Shown: positions 52,662 to 62,126, numbered from the stretch's first letter. The stretch: DNA of 64,000 nt from UBA7455 sp026713185 (GCA_963665785.1 OY762456.1:3286001-3350000); one strand, 5' to 3'. Notes: a model not told the origin generated them from the sequence alone. Made by a program: numbers and translations.

Positions 52662-54665
52662 TCAGGTCTGAGTCTGCAACGACACAAATTCACGGTATTG
52701 CCCATTCTCCATGGCTAGCAGTTCATCATGGCTGCCCTGCTCTACCACCCGGCCATCATCCAGAAAGACGATTTTATCAGCCTGGGCAATGGTCGACAGC
52801 CGATGGGCAATGATTATGACCAGACGATCTCTGGCGGCTTCGTGTAGCGCCTGCACCAGATATTCTTCTGTTTCAGGATCAAGTGCTGAAGTTGGCTCAT
52901 CAAGAATCAGGATTCTCGAGTGACGGAGCAGACCACGTGCTATCGAAATACGTTGTTTTTGGCCAACCGAAAGTTTGCTGCTGGACGCGGTACCCAGTTT
53001 CGTGTCATAACCATCGGGCAGTGAGTTAATGAAGTCATGAACACCGGCAATTCTGGCCACTCTCTCCACTTCGTCACGACCAGCGTCGGGTTCTCCATAG
53101 CGGATGTTATCCAGTATCGAATCCGAGAACAGTTGGGTTTCCTGGAACACATAGGTCGTCTGCCGGCGTAAACTGTCCAGGGTCAGATCGTTGACATTGT
53201 GACCGTCAATGCGGATTTCACCTTCCGATACCACATGAAAACGCGGGATCAGGTAAGCCAGACTGGTTTTTCCGGCGCCAGTGGGTCCAACAAAGGCGAC
53301 GATTTCACCAACACGGGCATCAAGGTCCACACCCTGCAGGGCTCGCCTGCCGTCCGGATAAACAAGACCGGCGCCACGCATCGTCACCCCCTGCTCAACC
53401 AATGGCAATTCCGTTTTACCAAGATCATCTTCTGCAGCTAGATCCAGCATGGCAAATACCCGTCGCATGCCTGCTACATTGTCCTGTAGTCTGAGCCAGA
53501 GAATACCCAACGCCATTGCCGGCCCTCGAAGATATCCCATATAGACCAGCAATGCCGCGAGGTCCCCGGGCGTCATTTCTCCATCGATGACTTTGGTGAC
53601 CACAAATACTGTGAACAGCACCGCCACCAGCCGGCTCATAAATGACCCCATGCCGCCAACCAGAATCCACAGGAAAGCGACAGCGCGAAATCGTGTGAAT
53701 GACTCGGCACTGTCATCAGTAAAGCGATTTTTCTCTTTCTCGTTACCACCCAGACTCTGCACCGCAAGGACATTGTCCATACCCTCCTCAATAGTACTGG
53801 TGGTAAGCGCACCGGCGGCACGGGCCGCCTGCCCTCTACGTCTGACAGCGCGGGAAAACAGGCTGGTAATAATCGCCCAAAGAGGGAATATAGATGCCGT
53901 CATCCAGAATATCTCCGGTGTATCTTCATAAGTATCCATCACCGTCAACATCGCCTGGACATAAAGTAACAATGCCATGACTGGCGTGTGGGTGATTTCG
54001 TAGAAGATTTCATTAATCTGAGGTGCGTCGTACATGACGCGATAGATGGAATCACCTATCCTCTGATCTTCCAGTTGGGTCATCGAAAGCGATCCGATGC
54101 GGCTGAAAACTTCTGCCCGCAATGTATGATTGAGTGATTGTACGAGACGTGTACTGAGTTTGAATTCTATAATCCCATAAATTCCGCCCGCTGTGCTGTG
54201 GCCGCCATGCAGTTTGTTTTCTACCTGGGTGGCATAGTCTTGACCCTGGGCCAGTCCGGCTTCGGTTTCATCCTCATAACCCGTGGAATAGGAACCAATG
54301 GTAATCACCAGGAAAATTCCAATGAGCGCTAGCCAGAACAGGATTTCCAGCACGGAAGCCCCCTGCAGCGCATTAATCAATGGCATCATATAACCTGGAT
54401 AACCGGTGGCTTCCTCGATGGGATTGCCCAGTATGACGTGATCGGTCAGGATTTTTACCGGCCACGGGATTAATGCCAGCGGCAGTACATAGGATCCGAG
54501 TTTAAGGAGGAACTTGGCAATATATCGCCAGAGAAAGAACCGGATGTAGTGTGCACTGCGGCCGATTATTTGTGCCGCTTCCTGGAAATCAATATCCGTA
54601 TGGGTATCAATTCCGCTCGAACGTTTATCGAGGTCCTTTTCGGCAGAGAAGGTAATATCAGACAT
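52662..54665 (-). CDS. ABC exporter subunit, 667 residues (permease-ATPase fusion)
   Basis: A half-transporter with a six-helix type IV exporter domain (about 35-380) and a C-terminal ATPase: Walker A GPTGAGKTS (about 458-466), signature LSVGQKQR (about 562), Walker B ILILDEPTSALD and H-loop IIAHRLST. The ATPase looks complete. Its start overlaps the end of the 822-residue partner gene by 8 bases, so the two form a heterodimeric exporter. The substrate is unknown; relatives move lipids, peptides or drugs. A linker of about 75 residues (YSTGYEDETEAGLAQG) between helices 2 and 3 is longer than in MsbA-type half-transporters. Confidence 0.9.
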   Translation of the reverse strand: MSDITFSAEKDLDKRSSGIDTHTDIDFQEAAQIIGRSAHYIRFFLWRYIAKFLLKLGSYVLPLALIPWPVKILTDHVILGNPIEEATGYPGYMMPLINALQGASVLEILFWLALIGIFLVITIGSYSTGYEDETEAGLAQGQDYATQVENKLHGGHSTAGGIYGIIEFKLSTRLVQSLNHTLRAEVFSRIGSLSMTQLEDQRIGDSIYRVMYDAPQINEIFYEITHTPVMALLLYVQAMLTVMDTYEDTPEIFWMTASIFPLWAIITSLFSRAVRRRGQAARAAGALTTSTIEEGMDNVLAVQSLGGNEKEKNRFTDDSAESFTRFRAVAFLWILVGGMGSFMSRLVAVLFTVFVVTKVIDGEMTPGDLAALLVYMGYLRGPAMALGILWLRLQDNVAGMRRVFAMLDLAAEDDLGKTELPLVEQGVTMRGAGLVYPDGRRALQGVDLDARVGEIVAFVGPTGAGKTSLAYLIPRFHVVSEGEIRIDGHNVNDLTLDSLRRQTTYVFQETQLFSDSILDNIRYGEPDAGRDEVERVARIAGVHDFINSLPDGYDTKLGTASSSKLSVGQKQRISIARGLLRHSRILILDEPTSALDPETEEYLVQALHEAARDRLVIIIAHRLSTIAQADKIVFLDDGRVVEQGSHDELLAMENGQYREFVSLQTQT

Positions 54666-57126
54666 GAGCCCTGTCTCCCTGGCTCAGGTTGGACTCTGCT
54701 TCCACAAAAGCTCTGTAGCGCCCGTTTTCCAATCGCATGAGGGAATCGTGGCTGCCACTTTCCAAAATCCGGCCACTATCCAGATACAGGATTTTGTCAG
54801 CTCGCCGGATAGTGGAAATCCGATGCGTGATCAGAAAAATGGCACGACCCTTATGCCCGGCAGGGCTATTGTCCGGGTTCTCCTGCACCGCATTTTTTCC
54901 ATCCAGGTCACTTACCCAATCTGCCAGGTTGGTCATGACTCTGTGTTCGGTGGCAGCATCCAGAGCAGCAGTGGGCTCATCAAGAATCAGAATGGGCGTG
55001 TTCCTGACCATGGCACGGGCAATTGACAAGCGCTGTCGCTGACCGGTGGAGAGTTTGCCGCCACGATCACTCAATACTGTATCGAAACCGTCAGGTAGAC
55101 CGGATATGTATTCATCCATGGCGGCAATATGGACAGCCCTTCTGATATCTTCATCAGTTGCATGCGGCGCCACATATCGAATGTTGTCCCGCACCGACAT
55201 GGCGAACAGCACATTCTCCTGCAGAGCAATGGCGATGTTGCCACGCAGGGTATCCAGGCTATACGCCGCCAGTTCTCTGCCATCAATGGAGATGACACCT
55301 GCATCCGGGTCGAACAGACGCAACAGCAGTGACATCAGGGTTGATTTCCCGGACCCGGTAGGACCGATAATAGCCGTAATCGTTCCTGGTGCAGCGGTAA
55401 AGCTGATCCCGTCCAGTACCGGACGCCCGGGTTCGTAGGAAAATCGCACATTTTCGAACCTTATCTCCCTTTCGAATCCAGGCATGGGTATTGCGTCTGG
55501 GCGCTCCCTGATATCAGGTTCAATATCCAGAATGTCGAATACACGACGCAAGCCCATCGCCATATCCTGCGCAGTCATCCATCCCCGCAGCAGAGTTCGC
55601 AAGTCATTACTGGACTCTCGAAACTCGCCGCTGGTCCAACTGAAACTGGCAAAATTCCAGACCACAAAGCTCACACCAACCAGGGCAATCAGTTCTGTCG
55701 CATATGTAGGGTGCTGATTGAAAGCCCACCAGGCCATCATGAATTCGCCTCCCATCATGAAACTTGCCGAAACCGTGAACATGACGATAGTGACAATTGC
55801 GATTAATACCCGCACACGATAGGCCGCATTGAATGCAATGATCGAATCCTTCTCCATGTGTTTCTCAGCCCGCGCCACGGCGCCGAATGCTTTGATGAGA
55901 CGAATAGAACCAAAAGTCTCCTGAATGGTTGAGGTCACATCAGAAGTAGCAGCCCGGTATACCAGAGTCCGGGTCCGCATCCGTGGCATTGCCCAGTGCG
56001 CCCACAACAGGGCCGGTACCACCAGTAATCCGGCAATCAATCCAATCCATGGACTCAGCAATGACACCAGTGCAACACAGGTGAAATAACTCATCAGTGA
56101 CAAAGTGATACCGATCAGATGACCGATGACCGCTGTCACCATTGCACTGTCCTGATAAATACGGTAAATCGAATCCCCTGTCCGGTGACCGCTGTGATAG
56201 CTCAGCGAAAGCTGGTGCCAACGCTCCAACAGCGCAACCCGCAAGTCCTGATTGATACGCTGCATGATCCACATGTTGTAGTATTTGCTGATGCAACCCA
56301 GAGTGACCTGAACCAGGATCGCAACGAGAGCAATGTAGACATACAGCCACTTGAGATCATGTCGCTGCTCATGCGTCAACTCATCTAAAACTTCCTGCGA
56401 CAGGTCCGGCAGACCCAGCAGGTTGGCAAGCCCGGGCGCCAACGGTTCGCTTTGCAGCAGACTCTGGTTCAGAAGATCAATGGCTAACAGACCAAGTGCA
56501 AACCCGAGAAAGCGCTGAAAAATATTAATGGCGTAAAAATAAACCAGATGCGTGCCGGCACGCATGCGGAATTCCAGATGGCCGCTGGTGGTTTTATATT
56601 GAACTGCCCAACCTGTAAGACACCCCAGCGTAACGGCGCCTGCGTAAAATCCATCGGCGATCCCCGGTATGACATAGGTTGCAACAATATTCGTACCAAT
56701 ACCTGCCAGCACCAGACATGACGTCGCCGCCATCTGGCTTTTTCCGGAGGAAATTGCCATGCAGTAAATGGAGAGCACCATCGCTGCAACCGGGACATAC
56801 AGAAGGTATATAGGCCACTCAATCGAAGCCGGTACGATGTCAAAAAGCGGACCGGCAAGCGCAATCACTGCAACCAGATAAGGAGCGTAACCAAAATGGT
56901 AACCCTCACCGGCTACTGTATCGGCAACCCGGTCCTCAATTTTCTGGCCGGGTGTCCACCAACGTCCAAGAAACTGTGGTCTGATATAGGGCCAGGAACG
57001 AAGAAACAGCAATATCACATCTATCAAGCCGCTGTCGTCTTCTTCCACACTTCGGTCCCGGTCCGTCGGGATAGCGCCATCACCAAACATCGGTAATGCA
57101 CGTGAGCGTTCATAATTAGTCGTCAT
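54658..57126 (-). CDS. ABC exporter subunit, 822 residues, with N-terminal extra helices
   Basis: The heterodimer partner. The first 240 residues contain about five to six additional hydrophobic helices absent from simple half-transporters. A six-helix exporter domain follows (about 245-545), then an ATPase with Walker A GPTGSGKST (about 587), signature LSTGQRQRLS (about 692), Walker B ILILDEPTAALD and H-loop LITHRISTI. A roughly 30-residue insertion (DLDGKNAVQENPDNSPAGHK) separates Walker B from the H-loop. Both ATP sites look functional. It is the first gene, followed by the 667-residue subunit. The upstream 57127-57478 region holds its promoter and nothing else recognisable. Confidence 0.88.
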   Translation of the reverse strand: MTTNYERSRALPMFGDGAIPTDRDRSVEEDDSGLIDVILLFLRSWPYIRPQFLGRWWTPGQKIEDRVADTVAGEGYHFGYAPYLVAVIALAGPLFDIVPASIEWPIYLLYVPVAAMVLSIYCMAISSGKSQMAATSCLVLAGIGTNIVATYVIPGIADGFYAGAVTLGCLTGWAVQYKTTSGHLEFRMRAGTHLVYFYAINIFQRFLGFALGLLAIDLLNQSLLQSEPLAPGLANLLGLPDLSQEVLDELTHEQRHDLKWLYVYIALVAILVQVTLGCISKYYNMWIMQRINQDLRVALLERWHQLSLSYHSGHRTGDSIYRIYQDSAMVTAVIGHLIGITLSLMSYFTCVALVSLLSPWIGLIAGLLVVPALLWAHWAMPRMRTRTLVYRAATSDVTSTIQETFGSIRLIKAFGAVARAEKHMEKDSIIAFNAAYRVRVLIAIVTIVMFTVSASFMMGGEFMMAWWAFNQHPTYATELIALVGVSFVVWNFASFSWTSGEFRESSNDLRTLLRGWMTAQDMAMGLRRVFDILDIEPDIRERPDAIPMPGFEREIRFENVRFSYEPGRPVLDGISFTAAPGTITAIIGPTGSGKSTLMSLLLRLFDPDAGVISIDGRELAAYSLDTLRGNIAIALQENVLFAMSVRDNIRYVAPHATDEDIRRAVHIAAMDEYISGLPDGFDTVLSDRGGKLSTGQRQRLSIARAMVRNTPILILDEPTAALDAATEHRVMTNLADWVSDLDGKNAVQENPDNSPAGHKGRAIFLITHRISTIRRADKILYLDSGRILESGSHDSLMRLENGRYRAFVEAESNLSQGDRAHV

Positions 57127-57478
57127 CAGGCATTATCATCAGCACTACAGCAGCCCAAAAAATGGAGTATAGGACGATTGCCTCTCAGTTAACTACCAGA
57201 ATAAACAGATAAGTACAGACGAAACACCCTCAAACGAGATTACCAGCTATCAAGTACAGACAATGTTCGACAAACAGCAGATGGATTTGTAACCCTGAAC
57301 GGTATGGTGCTTCCCCGGGTATGAACGGAACAACCGGCCAGGGAAAGGAATTCCACTTGGGTTATAGCCTGTTCAGCCGTAATGAAGTGCATTCGCTGGA
57401 GATGGGTAAGACCTGGGAAAGGCGTGATTTGTGTCTGGGTTGAGAGTTTCAGATTCTGTACAACTCACGTGAGTTTAT

Positions 57479-57554
<76 letters not shown>

Positions 57555-57895
57555 AGTCTGATATATGGATGTCTATTTTCAGGCCAACGCAATCAAAGGT
57601 CAATGCTGTGGTGTGCAATTGTTGTTAACAACACCTGGTCAGGCTCAAAGGTTGAACCACATATTTCTTCACATGTCCAATTTACGCTTGATTGCGAATC
57701 CTTGCACAAAATGCATAGATCAATCTAGTGACGGACTGCGATGGAGCCTTTGGCTCGGAGTCAATACTACTGGCAAAGTGAATTGACGCCAGACAAGTCC
57801 GGGTTCTTGATGCTGCACAAGTATCATGGAATTGGGGATAAGAAAAGGTAATAATTGTCGTCAGACAACAAGTAAAGCTTGCTTAATTTTCAAAA

Positions 57896-57911
57896 CTGTG
57901 TAAGTATACAG
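57896..57911 (+). promoter_or_regulatory. LexA-like box upstream of the restriction-modification genes
   Basis: CTGTGTAAGTATACAG fits CTG-N10-CAG with an ACTGT...ACAGT frame that is nearer the classic consensus than this genome's own lexA box. It lies about 200 bases before the restriction endonuclease start. The 559-base gap 57555-58113 otherwise contains only AT-rich sequence and a short unrecognised frame (57565-57786). Regulation of the following genes by LexA is inferred. Confidence 0.55.
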
Positions 57912-58113
57912 TAAAAAGCTGTCAGGATATTCAAATTGAGCGTAAAGTATAAGCACTTCCTGCAAATTGTATTGATGTCGTCCGCCATCAAATTTTGGGT
58001 CATTCGGTATCAATCATGATGGTCATTTTATCCATTTCTTATTTTCATTCAGTTGTTGTCAAAATCATTCAGGAGAAGTTGTCAGGTAATTCAATACGGG
58101 GGTACTCAATAAA

Positions 58114-58725
58114 GTGATCTGGTCCGATTTTGTACCAAAAGATATTAGAGATTTGTACGAAGTCAAAGACTACCGCCATGCTGCTGCAATTCTTGCCCAC
58201 GAGTTTCCAATTGAATATCAAGAAATTTGCCAGACACTCAGGGATTTTCGCATTACACGTGAAGACATTCGTAAACCGGGTGGAAATGAAAGCACTATCC
58301 CTAAAAAGCTGTCTACATTCCTCAGACCTCTAGGCTGGAAAGAAAAGCAGCTTCAAGCCAGGATGATCGCAGATGATGTTGAAGTTCATCAGGATACTCA
58401 TAAAGTAGATTATCTGAAGGGTAGAATTGCCTTTGATATGGAATGGAATAGTAAAGACCAGACTTTTGATAGAGATTTATTCGCTTTCCGTACTTTCTTT
58501 GATTACGACCGGATAAGTGTTGGTGTTTTGGTCACACGGAGTAATGACCTGGATTCATTATTTAATGAAATGGGTGAAAGCATCAAGAAAAAATATGGGG
58601 CAAGCACGACTCACATGAACAAGTTACTGCCAAGGCTTCGTGCGGGTAGAAATGGTGGGTGCCCTGTTTTGGTATTTGGTATCACTAAAAAATTGGTGGA
58701 TGACCGATATGAATCCCAAGAATAA
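58114..58725 (+). CDS. BglII/BstYI-family type II restriction endonuclease
   Basis: A PD-(D/E)XK-type restriction enzyme of 203 residues. The block VDYLKGRIAFDMEWNSKD, with Asp99, Glu110 and Asn112, corresponds to the active site of the BglII/BstYI family. FRTFFDYDRISVGVLVTRS and GRNGGCPVLVFGIT are further family blocks. Relatives cut AGATCT or RGATCY; the site here cannot be predicted. The start is GTG at 58114. The methyltransferase gene begins before this one ends (58709 versus 58725), giving a compact operon. The region is AT-richer than its flanks, a sign of transfer. Confidence 0.85.
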   Translation: MIWSDFVPKDIRDLYEVKDYRHAAAILAHEFPIEYQEICQTLRDFRITREDIRKPGGNESTIPKKLSTFLRPLGWKEKQLQARMIADDVEVHQDTHKVDYLKGRIAFDMEWNSKDQTFDRDLFAFRTFFDYDRISVGVLVTRSNDLDSLFNEMGESIKKKYGASTTHMNKLLPRLRAGRNGGCPVLVFGITKKLVDDRYESQE

Positions 58726-59395
58726 AATATCGCCAGCTGAAGACTTACTGAAGCAGACTAATAATAGAAGGTATGGCACGATTTTAGCCGATCCCCCGTG
58801 GCAATTTACTAACCGAACGGGAAAGGTAGCACCGGAGCACAAACGGCTGAATCGGTATTCTACTATGACTCTGGAAGAATTAATTGCATTACCGGTATCT
58901 CAAATTGCTGATGAACCCAGTCATCTATACTTATGGGTACCCAATGCTCTTCTAAAAGAAGGAATGGCGGTATTGGAAGCATGGGGTTTTCAATATAAGA
59001 CCAATCTGATTTGGCATAAGGTCCGAAAAGATGGCGGTCCAGATGGAAGAGGAGTAGGGTTCTATTTCCGAAATACTACAGAAATGGTTTTGTTCGGTGT
59101 GCGTGGTAAGAACGCCAGGACCCTGGCAGCGGGAAGAAGGCAGGTCAATATCATCCGAACCATGAAACGTGAGCATTCTCGAAAACCAGATGAGCAATAT
59201 GGTTTGATTGAGAGTTGCAGTTGGGGTCCATACCTTGAAATGTTCGCCCGTGGAAGCATGAATGGTTGGGATACATGGGGCGATCAAGCTGAAAATTACG
59301 AACCAACATGGGCTACCTATTCTAATCACTCGCATCAGGCAGACCAGATGAGTCGCAGCAATTGCAGTTTGTGGAAGCTTCGCCCTGAATTGTGA
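58709..59395 (+). CDS. MT-A70 family N6-adenine DNA methyltransferase
   Basis: The protective methyltransferase of the module, 228 residues. The catalytic motif DPPW is at residues 28-31 (YGTILADPPWQF). MT-A70 blocks follow: HLYLWVPNALLKEGMAVLEAWGF, YFRNTTEMVLFGVRG and WGPYLEMFARG. The start at 58709 has GGTGG about nine bases upstream; an ATG at 58700 or the long frame from 58640 is less likely. It overlaps the restriction gene by 17 bases. MT-A70 enzymes of this size are usual partners of BglII-like nucleases, though other restriction enzymes use different methylase classes. Confidence 0.88.
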   Translation: MNPKNKISPAEDLLKQTNNRRYGTILADPPWQFTNRTGKVAPEHKRLNRYSTMTLEELIALPVSQIADEPSHLYLWVPNALLKEGMAVLEAWGFQYKTNLIWHKVRKDGGPDGRGVGFYFRNTTEMVLFGVRGKNARTLAAGRRQVNIIRTMKREHSRKPDEQYGLIESCSWGPYLEMFARGSMNGWDTWGDQAENYEPTWATYSNHSHQADQMSRSNCSLWKLRPEL

Positions 59396-59438
59396 ATAGT
59401 GTTCAGATGTTCATTTGTCGTCTTATTTATCCCCTATT

Positions 59439-59480
59439 GCGCCAAAAAACCCCTCCTTTGAGGGTGGGGATGTAAGGCGC
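59439..59480 (+). terminator. Nested hairpin downstream of the methyltransferase
   Basis: An outer stem GCGCC / GGCGC (59439-59443 with 59476-59480) encloses an inner stem CCCTC / GAGGG with a four-base loop (59451-59464). A T-rich stretch (TTTTACTT) follows a few bases later. It is placed as expected for the end of the restriction-modification transcript. A structured RNA of another kind is possible. Confidence 0.4.
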
Positions 59481-59588
59481 ACCTTTTACTTGCTGGTCAA
59501 TGTTGGTCATGTTAACCCAAGCTTAACAGTGTATTTTAAAACATGATAAATATCAGTAATTTATGATGATAAAAAAGTTGTTCTGGCA

Positions 59589-59860
59589 CTACAAATGGAG
59601 AATCCAGCCTGTTTCAGGTATTTTTCCGCGACTGGATGATCGTCTTTTGGATCCCGCCCGGCGTCTCGCTGATGCCAAGCACCTGGTAAATCTCGCGTTG
59701 TGCGGGTTCGGCGACCGCGGCTTTACGAACGTGCAACGCACGGTCATCAGCGCGACGGAAGGTCGCGGTAATGCGTTGTAGAACGGGCGGCTGGCCCATT
59801 CTGGCTGATTACGGCCCATCGTGGCCGATTCTGGCCGATTGGCATGTCCTTTACACGAGT
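59589..59860 (-). mobile_element. Possible transposable-element debris
   Basis: A GC-richer patch in the 629-base gap before the epoxide hydrolase. On the minus strand one frame reads LQRITATFRRADDRALHVRK and on to PAQREIYQVLGI, recalling the C-terminus of a transposase. Imperfect GGCC-AT-CTGGC repeats follow (59788-59845), like the multiple terminal repeats of an insertion sequence. There is no intact transposase and no family can be named. Confidence 0.35.
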
Positions 59861-60024
59861 GAAGTGGATCCCAAAAACCGGACCAGTAAAAGCAGTAGTA
59901 TAAGCGTATTGCGCTGTCGTGTATGAGATCGAGTTGCAGAACTCTGTGAAGCATGAACCCCTGGCAGCAGCTTTGTGATGCAGACTTACTGCAGGAATCC
60001 CCTTCCTCTGGGGAGGGGAAGATG

Positions 60025-61173
60025 TCAATCCATCAAACGGAAGCAACTGCGCAATTCATTGACAAACAGTTCCGGCTGTTCAAATGCTGCAAAGTGGCCA
60101 CCCTTGTCGAGTTCGTTCCAGTACACGAGTTTTGGAAAGTTCTGTTCCGCCCAGGAACGGGGTACCGGTACAATTTCCTGTGGGAACACACTGCAACCAG
60201 TGGGGACTCTGACCTTGTAATTAATACTGCCTGCAGAGGCCTCACTGAAGCTTTCCCAGTAAAGCCGGGCAGAAGATGCTCCTGAGTTGGTCAGCCAGTA
60301 CAGCATGATGTTATCTATCATTTCATCCCGGGTAAGAATATTTTCCGGATGCCCCTGGCAGTCTGTCCAGCGCCAAAACTTCTCCAGAATCCACATGGCC
60401 TGCCCTGAGGGCGAGTCAGCCAGGCCATATCCCAGCGTCTGGGGGCGAGTACTCTGCTGCTTGGAGTACCCGGAATCATGGTCCCGATAGGCCTGTGATC
60501 TTGCCATGGCATGTTTGTCCGCGTCATTGGGATTCTCCCTTGCTTCGCGGGTTGGTCCTGCAAGTGGCATGTTGAGGTGAATACCTTTGCAGTGGCCAAG
60601 ATTCTGTATGCCAATGGTGGTGGTAACTGTTGAACCCCAGTCTCCTCCCTGGGCAAAGTATGCATCGTAGCCCAGTCGCATCATCAGTTGATCCCACATC
60701 CCCGCAATTTTCGGAATTCCGTATCCAGGTATGCTGGGTTTTCCGGAAAACCCGAATCCTGGAAGGGACGGGCAGACCACATGAAAAGCATCTTCGGCAT
60801 TACCACCATGGGCCACCGGATTTGTCAGTGGTTCTATGACTTTAAGGAATTCGACGACTGTACCGGGCCAACCGTGTGTGATGATAATCGGTCTTGCATC
60901 TGCCTCCGGGCTTCTGGCATGAATAAAGTGTATGGGCAGGTCTTCCAGAATCGTGGTGAAATGGTCAAATGCATCAAGTCTTGCGAGCGTCGCTGTCCAG
61001 TCGTATTCCTCTGCCCAGTAATGACAGAATTCCTTTGCATAGGCCAGTGGCACTCCCTGGCTCCAGTCGTCAGGGGTCTCTGCATCAGGCCATCGGGTAG
61101 CGCGCAATCGCGTTCGCAGTGCTGTGATCTCTGATTCAGGAACTTCTATTTTGAATGGAACGATGTCAGTCAT
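60025..61173 (-). CDS. Epoxide hydrolase family protein (EHN domain, alpha/beta hydrolase)
   Basis: A cytosolic hydrolase of about 382 residues from ATG 61173 (MTDIVPFKIEVP). The N-terminal EHN domain (residues 1-105: LRTRLRATRWPDAETPDDWSQG, CHYWAEEYDW) is that of microsomal-type epoxide hydrolases. The alpha/beta-hydrolase core has IITHGWPGTVVEF (oxyanion HGWPG), LPGFGFSGKP and the nucleophile Asp in GGDWGS. The C-terminal part holds Tyr residues and the catalytic His (GGHFAAFEQPE). It opens epoxides to diols. The gene stands alone, divergent from the ParD/ParE-like module. Confidence 0.9.
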   Translation of the reverse strand: MTDIVPFKIEVPESEITALRTRLRATRWPDAETPDDWSQGVPLAYAKEFCHYWAEEYDWTATLARLDAFDHFTTILEDLPIHFIHARSPEADARPIIITHGWPGTVVEFLKVIEPLTNPVAHGGNAEDAFHVVCPSLPGFGFSGKPSIPGYGIPKIAGMWDQLMMRLGYDAYFAQGGDWGSTVTTTIGIQNLGHCKGIHLNMPLAGPTREARENPNDADKHAMARSQAYRDHDSGYSKQQSTRPQTLGYGLADSPSGQAMWILEKFWRWTDCQGHPENILTRDEMIDNIMLYWLTNSGASSARLYWESFSEASAGSINYKVRVPTGCSVFPQEIVPVPRSWAEQNFPKLVYWNELDKGGHFAAFEQPELFVNELRSCFRLMD

Positions 61174-61210
61174 GGTATTCAGGGAAACCATTATTCGGGA
61201 GGGCTAGTAT

Positions 61211-61238
61211 ACATAGTTTACATATTGTTACACTATGT
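61211..61238. promoter_or_regulatory. Inverted repeat operator upstream of parD/parE-like genes
   Basis: ACATAGT (61211-61217) and ACTATGT (61232-61238) form a 7-base inverted repeat with a 14-base spacer, about 30 bases upstream of the antitoxin start. This matches autoregulation by ribbon-helix-helix antitoxins. Half-site spacing suggests two dimers. Confidence 0.5.
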
Positions 61239-61267
61239 ACAACAATCACATTTTTTGAGATGTAACA

Positions 61268-61534
61268 ATGGCTGGTGCAACTATGGGTGTGCGTTTAAAT
61301 GAAGAGACCAAACATCGGTTGGAAGCGTTAGGCAAAGCCCGCGACAGAACCCCTCATTACCTTATGAAAATCGCGATAGCGCGTTTTCTGGAAACAGAGG
61401 AGGCGTTGGAAACAGAACGTCAAATCGTCAAATCCCGGTGGGATAAATATGAACTAACTGGTGAAACTATTGATCATGCAGATGTTAAAGCATGGGCAGC
61501 CAGTGTGCGACCGTCTGGAGCTGAGCCTGCCTGA
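61268..61534 (+). CDS. ParD-like ribbon-helix-helix antitoxin
   Basis: 88 residues. The N-terminal MGVRLNEETKHRLEALGKARDRTPHYLMKIAIARFLETEE is a CopG/ParD ribbon-helix-helix with a clear DNA-binding strand. The C-terminal half is charged and includes the Trp-containing segment that would wrap the toxin (KSRWDKYELTGETIDHADVKAWAAS). Translation of the ParE-like gene starts on the last base of its stop (TGATG), so the pair is coupled. The 31 bases around the start include an A/T-rich stretch and a partial ribosome site. Confidence 0.82.
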   Translation: MAGATMGVRLNEETKHRLEALGKARDRTPHYLMKIAIARFLETEEALETERQIVKSRWDKYELTGETIDHADVKAWAASVRPSGAEPA

Positions 61535-61818
61535 TGGCAATTGTCAGATGGCTTCCAGATGCACTTGACGATCTAAAACGGCTCTACGCTTTTATAGAAC
61601 CGCATAGCCCTGCTGCTGCGTCTCGCGCTGTCGATACATTAATCGATTCTGCAGAATCTTTGGCAGAGTTTCCCGAAAAAGGTAGACCTTGGGAATTAGA
61701 AATGGATTTCCGGGAACTGTTCGTCAAATACGGTGCGCGTGGCTATGTCATTCGCTATCGATTTATTGACGATGGGGTTTTTATTGTACGGGTGTGGCAT
61801 TCCCTGGAAAATCGTTAA
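61534..61818 (+). CDS. RelE/ParE-family toxin
   Basis: A 94-residue toxin of the ParE/RelE fold. It begins VRWLPDALDDLKRLYAFIEPHSP (the helical hairpin). RAVDTLIDSAESLAEFPEKGRPW and FRELFVKYGARGYVIRYRF with VFIVRVWHSLENR are classic ParE blocks. ParE poisons DNA gyrase; RelE cuts mRNA, and the family cannot be told apart with certainty by eye. The absence of the usual RelE catalytic cluster and the REL-type C-terminus favour ParE. Both partner genes look intact. Confidence 0.85.
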   Translation: MAIVRWLPDALDDLKRLYAFIEPHSPAAASRAVDTLIDSAESLAEFPEKGRPWELEMDFRELFVKYGARGYVIRYRFIDDGVFIVRVWHSLENR

Positions 61819-61907
61819 CCCATGTTTCTCAATGTGCCTGGTAAAAAGTGTCCTTGCGAACCTGTTCTACCGCACCGAAACCGATATTCTAGCCGCCGTG
61901 CAAGACA

Positions 61908-62126
61908 AGGTCTTTATTACAGTATGCCCGCATGATTATCCCGATCGAAGTGAAGGCGCAGACCAACCTGCAGGCCAAAAGCCTGAAGTCATACCGTTCC
62001 CGCTATAGTCCGCCTCTGGCCATCAGGATTTCCCTCGCCGGTTATCATGTAGATGAAGGACTGGCAGACATTCCACTCTACGCGTTATACCGGCTGGACG
62101 AAACGATCGACGAAATAATGGGTTGA
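61908..62126 (+). pseudogene. C-terminal relic of a DUF4143 AAA-type ATPase
   Basis: About 73 codons read SLLQYARMIIPIEVKA, then TNLQAKSLKSYRSRY and GLADIPLYALYRLDE. This matches the C-terminal nuclease-like domain of ATPase proteins carrying DUF4143, whose full length is about 400 residues. No start codon precedes this frame until the internal ATG at 61932. The ATPase core is absent, and an adjacent frame (61830-61900) shows no convincing remainder. It is a dead fragment. Confidence 0.65.

Noticed and set aside
57319..57444. 40-codon frame upstream of the tRNA
   Set aside because: No ribosome site and no recognisable sequence in the 352-base gap; nothing convincing is present there.
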